From positions 1 through 39,745 of the forward strand of contig JAKACZ010000043.1 in the NCBI GenBank assembly GCA_021820965.1: DNA of 39,745 nucleotides, read 5' to 3'. Below the pieces are notes generated by a model, which searched no databases, was not told where the DNA came from, and saw only the letters and a program-made list of their open reading frames with translations. This stretch comes from Bacillota bacterium. GTDB lineage: Bacteria; Bacillota; Sulfobacillia; Sulfobacillales; Sulfobacillaceae. The position numbers were made by a program, and so were the translations under genes. Positions 1-6,842 of this stretch are shown piece after piece (positions within the stretch are counted from its first letter, which is position 1; every line of letters begins with the position of its first letter).

Positions 1-417
1 ACCGGGCCAAGGCTCGGGAAATGTTGGGACTAGCTGTTCCCAGCGATTCCCAAACCTCCTAGGCAGGAATCGGCGACGTCCACGGCGAATTTAACGCTAC
101 TGCTATCAAAAGAAAAGAAGCACTACAATTCATCGACCTGCTCCTCTCTCCACGGTACCAACCACGGACATTCCATGGCTTCTCCACTGACGTCTTTTCT
201 CGTGATGGTAATGATCAGAACCCGTGGATACCCCTGAAACGATGGGTTCGGAGGCCCAGAATCCTCAGTCTTTTCACGGGGCCAACGCTTCATTTTGCAA
301 ACTTCTGTTCGATTAACCTTCCCTCCAGAAGAGCCACACCCAATTGATATCCCATGATAATTCTCGGGAATACTATGGTGAGGAGCCGGCGAATTAGTTA
401 GCGCTCGGGAGGATGCC
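1..417. other. Leading stretch without a supported gene
   Basis: I see no convincing coding signal here. The long minus-strand frame between 123 and 419 lacks a ribosome binding site and recognisable composition or motifs. The only useful signal is the strong GGGAGG just before position 418, which belongs to the small gene that follows. Confidence 0.5.
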
Positions 418-630
418 ATGTTTGGTGAAAGAAAAAAGTCATCTGCCGATCACCAAAAACGATCGGTGGTCTGTGCCGCTTGCGGCGACGAGATTCTCCT
501 CAAAAATGTGTATGAAGAGCCGGAAGTGGACTCAGCTCCCACCAGGGTAATAGGCCCTGATGGTCAACTGCTAGCGGTCATCCATATTCGGTGTACCGAT
601 GAGTTCTTGGCACGGTATCCAAACGTCTGA
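418..630 (+). CDS. Small hypothetical protein with a CxxC knuckle
   Basis: This is a 70-residue protein of unknown function. The ATG is preceded by a good ribosome binding site (GGGAGG, 5 nt spacing), which supports the start. Residues 19-22 form a CAAC knuckle (Cys-x2-Cys) and a third cysteine lies in an HIRCTDEF segment near the C terminus, so a small metal-binding fold is possible, but a second complete CxxC pair is missing. There is no signal peptide or membrane segment. It stands alone, followed by about 460 bases without a supported gene and then by transposase remnants. I do not recognise the family; the ribosome binding site and the ordered, charged sequence are the reasons to call it real. 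Confidence 0.55.
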   Translation: MFGERKKSSADHQKRSVVCAACGDEILLKNVYEEPEVDSAPTRVIGPDGQLLAVIHIRCTDEFLARYPNV

Positions 631-1094
631 TTCGCATCGGGAGCATGCGCTTTTCGAGGCTCAGCGCGGCCTTGTGGTAGATCGCCGGCTCTTTTGTACG
701 GGTATCTCATAGGGGCTTTCTCAGCCAGCGTTATGAACCCCCACAGATGCCCGTTCATTTCCCTCTTGGTCAGACGGAACCGCAGTGTATCCTCGGTCGA
801 TTGTAATACACCGGCGTCGAGGGGAAACCCTCGGTCGTGCCATCCCCGTCTCGCCACTCGAGATTATTGTCGGCAAATAGCGCGAGATTATCACCCGCAA
901 ATGGTCTCAAGGGCACGTCAAGCGCTGCTGCCGTCAAAAGCGGATGGAGGCGATGATCTACTGAACGACAGAGGGAGGAACTTAGGTGAAGACGGTGTAG
1001 AGGTGCTGCAGCACCCGTCCTCACGGATTGCGGCGCATGTGTCGCAGCCACACGGCGCGCATGGCGGATTAGCTGTGCGGCACACGTGATGAGG
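631..1094. other. Stretch without a supported gene
   Basis: Overlapping open frames occur on both strands, but none has a ribosome binding site or a recognisable motif. It lies between the small orphan gene and a decayed transposase and is probably degraded accessory DNA. Confidence 0.45.
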
Positions 1095-1905
1095 TTATGG
1101 ATGACCGATTTGGAGCCGGAGCCGGGTGGCCTTGCGACGCAACGGCACGGCCGCGTCTAGCGTGGCCTGCCCCATAATCCGTAGCACGTTGAACACCAGG
1201 CAAGCCAGCTGCAAAATGAGCTGGTTGGTGTCAAATTCGCCGGAGGGCAGGCACTCCAAAAAATCCCGATCGGACTCGCTGCGGCATTGTTCCATCGTCC
1301 CGTGGTCTGGATACCACGGGAGCACGGCCTGCGCCGGGGCCGCGAGCGAGGTCCACGGCGTTCCCTTTTGGCTGTGTTGTTTGCCTTCTCGCAGGTCCCT
1401 TCGTGGCCCAGGTAGGCGAAAATCGGGGCATAGCCATCGGAGCCCTTATAGGTCCGTGAGGCGCCTTCTTTGTGGGTCTTGCTATTATCGAAGGGGGACA
1501 CATCGATATCGACCGGCACAAACTCCTGGGTCTCGACCCGGATCATGGCACAGTGGATGTGGCGGCGCAGCAGCTGATCAGCGCTGGCTTGGATGGTGGC
1601 ATTCCACTGGGTTTGGTCCTCCGCGGCCGCCGCTTGGTCCAAGCGTAGAGCAAAGAACGGATCGTCGCGAAAGGCTTCGATGACATCGAAATCATGCTGA
1701 CCTTTAGCCAATAGACCCAGATAGGCCCCGCCACATCCCGATGCGAAATATCCCGGCGCTCCGTGCCCGGAACGCGGGAGGTACAAGGACAGGGTGTTCA
1801 GCAGTTGACCCGCGACCCCGAGGCCCCTTCCCCGTCAGGATCAAATCGTCGTTGCCCGCTTCCCAAATAAACGCTGGCTTTCACATGGGCCGCGGCGCCT
1901 AGTTT
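1095..1905 (-). pseudogene. Frameshifted IS1380-family transposase
   Basis: A DDE transposase of the IS1380 type is recognisable only by joining several minus-strand frames. The first part (about 1905-1800) carries a NDDLILTGKG-like stretch and then shifts into a frame with GQLLNTLSLYL. The central part (about 1786-1380) has AFRDDP and then VDIDVSPFDNSKTHKEG with YKGSDGYAPIFAYLG, which is the conserved IS1380 DDE-core block. The C-terminal part (about 1325-1095) is in another frame and reads LPSGEFDTNQLILQ followed by VFNVLRIMGQ, the usual C-terminal helix block. At least two frameshifts make it non-functional as it stands. The family is assigned from motif memory, not from a search. Confidence 0.7.
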
Positions 1906-1954
1906 GGATTCCCATTTTTTCGCAGATCCGGGGTGCCAAGTCTAGCCCTTTCTT

Positions 1955-2000
1955 CCGCGGGTTTCCGCGGAGCATCACCCAGCGGACCCGTCGGGTCCGC
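1955..2000. repeat. Two adjacent GC-rich hairpins near a degraded IS end
   Basis: Two perfect short inverted repeats lie next to each other. The first is CCGCGG-4 nt-CCGCGG at 1955-1970. The second is GCGGACCC-3 nt-GGGTCCGC at 1982-2000. They lie between the IS1380-type pseudogene and the next transposase fragment, so they may belong to an IS end or be terminator-like, although no T-run follows. Confidence 0.45.
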
Positions 2001-2066
2001 ACCCATGGGGTGCAGACCGCGAGAACCGGAAAGTCTAGGGTAGCGCGTGCTTCCGCTCCTTAACTA

Positions 2067-2435
2067 TCAGTTCCTACGTAAAAACCCATAGACCGTATTG
2101 ATGGCGGGAATGTCCTCCCGATGATACCAGCCACAGAGCCGGGCTAAAAAGGGCGATTGATGAAATTGCCGTAGTCCATCGACTAAACTGGTCACTTCCC
2201 GGACCGTCATCAACGCGATGGCTCGGAGCAATGGGGCCGGGTCACAGGCGGGGCGCCCCCGGTCGGGGGTATAATAGCGGCGGAGCGGCTCGACGAGCGC
2301 ATCAATATCCGCGATGAGGCTCCAACTGATTTCCTTCTCCCAGGCGTCACGCTCACCCCAGTCCGCATTCCAGTGGCGTAAATCGTCTTGAATGGCCGTG
2401 CAGATGGCTTCATCCGTGAGACTCGGTCGCAACAT
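2067..2435 (-). pseudogene. N-terminal fragment of a DDE transposase
   Basis: The 122-codon frame starts at an ATG at 2435 preceded by AAAGGAGG. It ends where a full-length transposase would only be finishing its N-terminal domain. Residues about 60-120 read GRPACDPAPLLRAIAL, then VDGLRQFHQSPFLARLCGW, then DIPAINTVYGFLRR. This is the characteristic pattern of the InsH/IS5-like N-terminal domain (DUF772 type: lead Leu-rich helix, xLCG, then IPxxxTxxxFxxR). No catalytic DDE portion is found downstream, so the gene is truncated. The intact ribosome binding site means a short peptide could still be made, but transposition activity is not expected. Confidence 0.7.
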
Positions 2436-2603
2436 GAGAACAGTCCCCTCCTTTGTAGATCGGACGGCGCTGCGGTACTTTGAGGGCACCACAGCAGGCC
2501 TTCCCAGGCGACCATACCGAATCGCCGCGAAAAAGTCCAATCGGCCGCAGGGACCCCGGCTCCTGCCGGTCTATCTATCGGCCGCGCGACCGAGGACATC
2601 GGA

Positions 2604-2767
2604 TCGAGGGGGGTATCCTGTTCTGCGGGAAAGATGGGATTCATCTCGTGATTCGCAATGCCAATGCCGAGACCTTTTTGGACGGCACGTACCACGGGCG
2701 CGGCCGCGCCCGCCAACGCCTGTACTTTGCGGGATATGTCTATCGATACAATCCGCACCGTGTTTAG
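2604..2767 (+). pseudogene. C-terminal remnant of an ISXO2/IS1595-type transposase (copy 1)
   Basis: The plus-strand frame ending at the TAG at 2765 reads GIHLVIRNANAETFLDGTYH, then GRGRARQRLYFAGYVYRYNP. This fits the C-terminal signature of ISXO2-like transposases, in which a conserved GTYHG is followed by a YLDEFxYRFNRR block. Only about 50 residues remain, with no catalytic core upstream, so this is a fossil. A long minus-strand frame over the same bases is a shadow. Confidence 0.55.
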
Positions 2768-3059
2768 GGGACCCATCCCCACCCCTACGGTACGGAGCCC
2801 GGTAGGCCCAACGAATCGGGCCATAGCGTGGGAGGTCGGCTCGGTTCCGTGCCGAGGGGGCCAAGAAAGGTCATACTTTTTCATAATGTTTCGTTCGGTT
2901 GTCTCCCATTGTCATACAATCGACAAAATTACGCCGGAAAACGGGGCGAATTGCTCTACGAAAAATCCTTCAGATCCGGCGTGTCTATGTTTCTCCTCCG
3001 ATGTTATCCGATGACGATGTGCCCATGTATGCGCTTTTTGGGGGGAAAGGCTGATGCTC

Positions 3060-3190
3060 AAATGCATACCACGGGCGCGGACGCGCCCGGCCCCCTCTCT
3101 GCCTTGTTTACGTATCGATCTCACCGTCGGTTTCTGGGGCCCGCATTGCGGAGCGGCTCCTCATCGCGTGTGTGGTCAGCACGCCGTGTC
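3060..3190 (+). pseudogene. C-terminal remnant of an ISXO2/IS1595-type transposase (copy 2)
   Basis: A second and more degraded copy of the preceding remnant. It shares the ACCACGGGCGCGGxCGCGCCCG core (the YHGRGRAR codons) with copy 1. It then reads, in a shifted frame, LSALFTYRSHRRFLGPAL, which resembles the YLDEFxYRFNRRxxxxxL block of ISXO2-type transposases. At least one frameshift separates the two parts. Confidence 0.4.
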
Positions 3191-3238
3191 CTTATGCGGG
3201 TAAGGCCGGGCATCATCGCGGGGCCGGGGCATGGCCTG

Positions 3239-3753
3239 TCATGGAGCGGCAATCGTTCCGGGGAACTGGCCAAAGTTTGGGGATAAAATCTCGCCCTGAA
3301 TGACACTTAGTGTCATCTTGCTGTGGGTTAGTGGGTGGATTAGCAACTGAGGACTAATGTAACTCGACACGGCGACAAAGTTCGGCCGGATACCGTAGGT
3401 GCTCACGCATGTGTTGACAGAATCCCACACTTTCGTCGCATCCTGTCCGCCATAGACACCACCCCAACCAATCAGTTGATTGCCCACCGAATCCGTGACG
3501 CCGGTTGCCATCTGCTGCAGCCAGCCAGATAGTCGGCAAAGTTGAACGTTGGGAAGCCCTGGCCCGGCGTCTCACAGTCCAACGCGAAGGCGCACATATA
3601 GAGTCCATTGATGACGGGGAAGTTTGTCGCCTTGTTTGAAAGAGCCTTTAACACCGCGTTCAGGTTGTTTGTAGCGTCTGAAACGCCAGTTTCTTTCCGA
3701 CGAATCCACCGCCCAATCTCTCCAGTCTCAGCTCGAAGTCTAGAGTCCCCCAT
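3239..3753 (-). pseudogene. Broken gene of unknown function, 4-bp slippage frameshift
   Basis: Two minus-strand frames read as one protein. The upstream frame contains NNLNAVLKALSNKATNFPV and then MCAFALDCETPGQGFPTFNF, ending in ADYLAG. The downstream frame resumes with GWLQQMATGVTDSVGNQLIG and continues through DATKVWDSVNTCVSTYGI to a stop at 3239. The join lies in a CTGGCTGG tandem near 3525. One more CTGG unit would restore a continuous LAGWLQQM, so loss of one 4-bp unit is the simplest cause of the break. The N terminus is uncertain because the reading frame at 3740-3753 overlaps the end of the small gene upstream. I do not recognise the family; a sequencing error is the alternative to a true pseudogene. 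Confidence 0.5.
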
Positions 3754-3919
3754 ATTCTGGGCCACGCTCAACGGCGATGTAAACAAATGATAATCCGCCC
3801 TCGTCCGTGCCCTGCAGGCGACCGACGCTGCGTTGCAGCTGACGCGCCCGCTCAATCAGTGCCTCCACCGTGGCCACCGCCTGGTCCTCCGGCGGTAAGC
3901 CAGATCCCTCCCGCGCCAT
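3740..3919 (-). CDS. Small protein translationally linked to the HTH-TPR regulator
   Basis: This 59-residue frame begins 2 bases after the stop codon of the regulator gene (TAG-CG-ATG), an arrangement typical of translational coupling. It has no Shine-Dalgarno sequence of its own within the usual distance. The protein is soluble, with no signal peptide or membrane segment. Residues about 11-37 form a probable amphipathic helix (DQAVATVEALIERARQLQRS), followed by a short LSFVYIAVERG strand-like tail. Its position just behind an Xre/TPR regulator recalls partner genes of peptide-sensing regulators, but without a secretion signal it is not a good precursor candidate; a helper or antagonist is just as possible. 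The function is unknown. Confidence 0.5.
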   Translation of the reverse strand: MAREGSGLPPEDQAVATVEALIERARQLQRSVGRLQGTDEGGLSFVYIAVERGPEYGGL

Positions 3920-3921
3920 CG

Positions 3922-4866
3922 CTAGTGGATACTGACCAGCAGGGCCTCAACCTCCTGCACGTGGGGCGTATCCCCGCGATCCGCCCAGTACCGCGCACAC
4001 TGCTCTAAATACCGCGTGGTGCGGGCGGGCTCTCGGTTGAGATGATGGGCCATAGCGAGATTTTGCAAGGCCAAGTGATAGAGGTCGGCCGAGGTCTCCG
4101 CATAGACCTCGCACGCGCTCTGCGTGAGGCGAGTCGCGGCAGCCGGATGGTGCAGGTCGAGTTCACAAGCGCCAAGGCCGTGCAACGCCCGGCCCAAATT
4201 CACACGACGCATCGGTTCGCCCCATAAATCGCGGGACTTCGCGTACATCGCACTGGCCAGATGAAGATCCTTGAGGCGAAATAAGGTGGTGCCCAAACTA
4301 AGCGTCAGAGCAAACGCATCCGCGGGACCGGGGTCCAGTGCTAAAAGCGATTGGCAGAAGATCCAGGACGCCCGTAGCTGTCCGTGTTCCGCCAAGGCGC
4401 GCTGCAAGTGGAATCCATGGCGAAAGAATGCTTCGTCGATGCGGTTTGTGGTCGCTTGCCGAAACATGTTGGCTAAGATGATGGTCAACACTTCGGGAGT
4501 ATCGTTTCGGGTGTCAGTGAGAATCGCCAAGAGGCGATCGGCAATATCTGACGAGCCATCGAGATAATCCCACCAGCTCGCGGCGGCAAGGGTTTGGGCC
4601 TCTGCGACGCGGCCTTGCTCCATCAACGAGAGGCACCGCCGGACGACAAAGTCGCCGTCCGCCCGTTGGGGGGTCTCCAAGACCTGGTCCAGTGACACCG
4701 CGAAGGTCTCGCACAGCGCCTGAAGCAAATCAACCGCTGGCGACACCTCGCCGCGCTCGATCCGGCTAAGATAGGAGCGGTCACAATGAATCCGGTCGGC
4801 CACTTCAGATTGGGTTAAGTGCCGCACCTGGCGCAACTGACGTAATTTCATGCCGAGCCCGCCCAT
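3922..4866 (-). CDS. Xre-type HTH regulator with TPR-like C-terminal domain (RRNPP-like)
   Basis: This 314-residue protein is a probable DNA-binding regulator that senses a ligand, most likely a peptide. Residues about 6-62 are a clear Cro/CI-type helix-turn-helix (LRQLRQVRHLTQSEVADRI, then CDRSYLSRIERGEVSP). Residues about 70-314 are entirely helical, with repeated A/L-rich helix pairs (for example ALHGLGACELDLHHPAAATR and LALQNLAMAHHLNREPARTT), as in TPR domains. The length matches PlcR, Rgg and PrgX (about 285-320). The ATG start has a strong GGAGGAGGT site. It is divergent from a small secreted-peptide gene and the secreted-protein genes behind it, which suggests it controls them. It has no sensor kinase or enzyme domain. 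The RRNPP assignment is inferred from architecture and context; a non-peptide Xre/TPR regulator remains possible. Confidence 0.85.
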   Translation of the reverse strand: MGGLGMKLRQLRQVRHLTQSEVADRIHCDRSYLSRIERGEVSPAVDLLQALCETFAVSLDQVLETPQRADGDFVVRRCLSLMEQGRVAEAQTLAAASWWDYLDGSSDIADRLLAILTDTRNDTPEVLTIILANMFRQATTNRIDEAFFRHGFHLQRALAEHGQLRASWIFCQSLLALDPGPADAFALTLSLGTTLFRLKDLHLASAMYAKSRDLWGEPMRRVNLGRALHGLGACELDLHHPAAATRLTQSACEVYAETSADLYHLALQNLAMAHHLNREPARTTRYLEQCARYWADRGDTPHVQEVEALLVSIH

Positions 4867-4881
4867 ACCGATACCTCCTCC

Positions 4882-4909
4882 CCTATAGGCCGAGTATTCG
4901 CTTTGTTAA
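4882..4909 (-). promoter_or_regulatory. Candidate promoter of the HTH-TPR regulator
   Basis: On the minus strand, TTAACA (-35, 4909-4904) and TATAGG (-10, 4887-4882) are separated by 16 bases. The -10 box is only 15 bases from the ATG, so the leader would be very short and the ribosome binding site would sit at the transcript start. This weakens the call. Confidence 0.4.
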
Positions 4910-4950
4910 GGAGAAACTCCTCCCCCTGAATGTGCGCAATCGCCCGATTG
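4909..4950. promoter_or_regulatory. Two palindromes in the divergent control region
   Basis: AGGAG-AAA-CTCCT (4909-4921) touches the -35 box of the regulator promoter. CAATCG-CC-CGATTG (4937-4950) lies between the regulator and the peptide gene. Both are perfect short dyads of the kind bound by dimeric Xre regulators. I infer they are operators for autoregulation and for control of the divergent operon; nothing in the sequence alone proves binding. Confidence 0.4.
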
Positions 4951-5019
4951 GGCGTGCGGATTTGGCACACCGTGTTCGCCCTTGGTTTCTTAAAGTGAAG
5001 TCAAGGAGGTCAATGGACA

Positions 5020-5193
5020 GTGAAACTACACAAACGCATATGGGCTGTCAGCACGATGGTTTGCGCGGTACTGGCGATTGGGTATGCCCACACGTCACCA
5101 GTCGTAGCAGCACATCGCGTCACGATCCATCAAACCGTCTCGGGGTCGGGAACCACTGACCCGGGGTATCCCGACGGCACGACCGTGATATGA
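5020..5193 (+). CDS. Short secreted peptide precursor (candidate signalling peptide)
   Basis: The 57-codon gene starts with GTG at 5020, ten bases after a perfect AAGGAGG. It encodes a classic Sec signal peptide: a positive n-region (MKLHKR), a hydrophobic core of about 16 residues (IWAVSTMVCAVLAIGYA) and a c-region ending SPVVAA before HRV. Cleavage there would release a 26-residue tail rich in Gly, Ser and Thr, ending in PGYPDGTTVI. It is divergent from the Xre/TPR regulator and about 90 bases upstream of a secreted-protein gene. The size, secretion signal and position fit the precursor genes of RRNPP systems (PapR, SHP, Phr), whose active part is usually the C-terminal 5-10 residues. An ATG at 5014 in another frame sits too close to the ribosome binding site. 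It could also be a small secreted structural peptide. Confidence 0.6.
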   Translation: MKLHKRIWAVSTMVCAVLAIGYAHTSPVVAAHRVTIHQTVSGSGTTDPGYPDGTTVI

Positions 5194-5210
5194 GACAACC
5201 CGCACCCCAC

Positions 5211-5234
5211 GCTTCGTCTCGAGACGGACGAAGC
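5211..5234. repeat. Hairpin between the peptide gene and the secreted-protein gene
   Basis: An 8-bp perfect stem, GCTTCGTC/GACGAAGC, encloses TCGAGACG. The inner CGTCTCGAGACG is itself a perfect 12-bp palindrome. No T-run follows, so it is not a standard terminator. It could set the relative expression of the two genes or be a protein-binding site. Confidence 0.5.
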
Positions 5235-5282
5235 ACCTCCGACATTCCAGCAACCATGTGCCCAGCACGGGAGGTGCAATAG

Positions 5283-6422
5283 ATGATTAAAGGTATTGTG
5301 ACGAAAATCGCGGGACTGTTGGCAACAGCCGGCCTGCTGTCCGCCTTTACGGCGGGCGGCGGCGTTCAGGCCCAGTCACTGCCGATTACATTTCACGACA
5401 CGGGATTTGCTTACAACCAGCAGTGGAGCAACCTCGGCACGGTCACCGCCACTTGGACCGTTACCAGTGAGACTGCCACCACCATGACGATTCAGGGGGA
5501 CATCAATTATCACGGCCAAAAGTGGCCGTTTTCCGGAACCGCGACGAAGATGGCGTATCAACCGATTACCACATTCATGGACAGCACCATGGGTGGTCCC
5601 GATAATCTGATGTTTTCGGTGAGTCCCAACGGCCATCATCTCTGGGCCAGCAACAGCAACGTCGCGTTCACCCTGGCGAATCCCGGCGTGACATATGCCA
5701 AGGAAAAAGCGCTGCTCCACAAAGAGATGACGGAAGCGGGCCTGGCGGGAACCCCTGCCAATTCCTCCGCAACGCCCACCGCGTCAACCAACCAGGCGAC
5801 GTCTCCGCAAACAGTCGTTGGGGGTGGCGGCAACTGTACGCCCGACCCATCCAACAACTGGATCGACGGACAGGGCTGGAGTGATTGCGCAGAAGTCTCC
5901 GAACCAGCCCTCCTGGCCCAAATGATAGGCAATCCAACGATGACACCAGGCCAATCCTTTCTGTTCGATTTCCGCGTCTGGTGGGCCAATTCATATGCGA
6001 CGAACCAGAACAGCGGTTTTTCGATTACGCAAGTCAAGATGCAAGGCGCGACGAACGCCAGTGAAGTGTATGAGAATCAGATATACCCCAATTTCTCAGG
6101 GGGTGGCGGAACCGTAAACGTGAGCCTCGCCTACGCGGGATTGAGCGTCGGCTACACGTTTCCCACATCGGGCACCTCGGATCTGTCCAACGCCACGACT
6201 TGGACGGTGGACGAAAGCGGCAGTTGGAGTCCCGCGTCGGAAGAGTTTTCATCACTTAGCACACACAACGGGATCGATTCCAAGGTTTCGTTGTATGCTA
6301 ACAATGATGCGGCCACTGGATGGCACACAGCTTCTGCAACGGCCAATCTCCAGTATTATTTCCCGTTTTCGTCATACTGGATCGGGGCAACGCAATTTGA
6401 CTGGACCTACTACGTCCAGTAA
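5283..6422 (+). CDS. Secreted protein of unknown function
   Basis: This 379-residue exported protein starts at an ATG preceded by GGGAGGT. A Sec signal peptide is evident: MIKGIVTKIAGLLATAGLLS, then a hydrophobic stretch ending VQA before QS (cleavage near residue 31). The mature part has two segments of beta-type, Thr/Ser/Asn-rich sequence (about 33-155 and 200-379) joined by a Ser/Thr/Ala-rich low-complexity linker (about 157-185). Two cysteines about 18 residues apart (NCTPDPSNN and WSDCAEVSE) could form a disulfide. Charged residues are scarce, as is common in exported proteins of acidophiles. No catalytic motif is recognised. It follows the small peptide gene and precedes two membrane-anchored proteins on the same strand, so it is probably the main product of the operon controlled by the divergent regulator. 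Confidence 0.8.
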   Translation: MIKGIVTKIAGLLATAGLLSAFTAGGGVQAQSLPITFHDTGFAYNQQWSNLGTVTATWTVTSETATTMTIQGDINYHGQKWPFSGTATKMAYQPITTFMDSTMGGPDNLMFSVSPNGHHLWASNSNVAFTLANPGVTYAKEKALLHKEMTEAGLAGTPANSSATPTASTNQATSPQTVVGGGGNCTPDPSNNWIDGQGWSDCAEVSEPALLAQMIGNPTMTPGQSFLFDFRVWWANSYATNQNSGFSITQVKMQGATNASEVYENQIYPNFSGGGGTVNVSLAYAGLSVGYTFPTSGTSDLSNATTWTVDESGSWSPASEEFSSLSTHNGIDSKVSLYANNDAATGWHTASATANLQYYFPFSSYWIGATQFDWTYYVQ

Positions 6423-6449
6423 ACCCAAGATAAGGAGGCCATGATCCCG

Positions 6450-6839
6450 ATGGGCAAGCGCATGCGCACCGCGATCGTGGCCGCCGTTCTCGTAGCGGCG
6501 GCTGCATGGGGATATACGGCGGTCTATCACGTCTCCGTCGGAGTAACAGCGGCCCGGCAAGTCGCCCGCCGATGGCTGGGACCGACCAGCCAATCCGTCA
6601 CGGGGGGCTTGTGGAGCACCACCATGGTCGCGTATGGGGGCTATCTCCATCGAGACTGGGAGATCCAGGAACTTGTCTGCACTCCCGGACCCTCGGCGTG
6701 TCAGGCGTCCTATTCCTACACCGTCTTCGTCAACGGACAGACCAGCCGCGTGGACCACGCCATGATTAATACCGGGCCGGGCGTCTCCGGATGGCCGTTA
6801 ACGGTAACCCGTCATGCCGCGGCACATGGAGGTCGTTAA
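6450..6839 (+). CDS. Membrane-anchored small protein, paralogue A
   Basis: This is a protein of about 129 residues with an N-terminal anchor or uncleaved signal (RTAIVAAVLVAAAAWGYTAV) and an extracytoplasmic domain of about 100 residues. Two in-frame ATGs are possible. The one at 6441 is only 2 bases from AAGGAGG, so the one at 6450 is preferred. The outer domain contains a YLHRDWEIQEL segment and a YTVFVNGQTSRVDHAMI segment, both matched in the next gene. Two cysteines (residues about 76 and 83) may pair. It lies 19-27 bases behind the secreted-protein gene and 3 bases ahead of its paralogue, so the three are probably one transcript. No known family is recognised. Confidence 0.75.
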   Translation: MGKRMRTAIVAAVLVAAAAWGYTAVYHVSVGVTAARQVARRWLGPTSQSVTGGLWSTTMVAYGGYLHRDWEIQELVCTPGPSACQASYSYTVFVNGQTSRVDHAMINTGPGVSGWPLTVTRHAAAHGGR

Positions 6840-6842
6840 GGG

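Noticed and set aside
123..419. 98-codon minus-strand frame at the left edge
   Set aside because: It has no ribosome binding site, no recognisable motif and unordered composition, and it faces the small gene at 418 that has a good site.
2210..2884. 224-codon minus-strand frame over the transposase remnants
   Set aside because: No ribosome binding site at its starts. It covers the opposite strand of the ISXO2-type remnant and of the InsH-type fragment, which explain the sequence better.
4932..5159. 75-codon plus-strand frame upstream of the secreted protein
   Set aside because: It overlaps the GTG-start peptide gene in another frame; its ATG at 5014 is too close to the ribosome binding site, and it has no hydrophobic signal.
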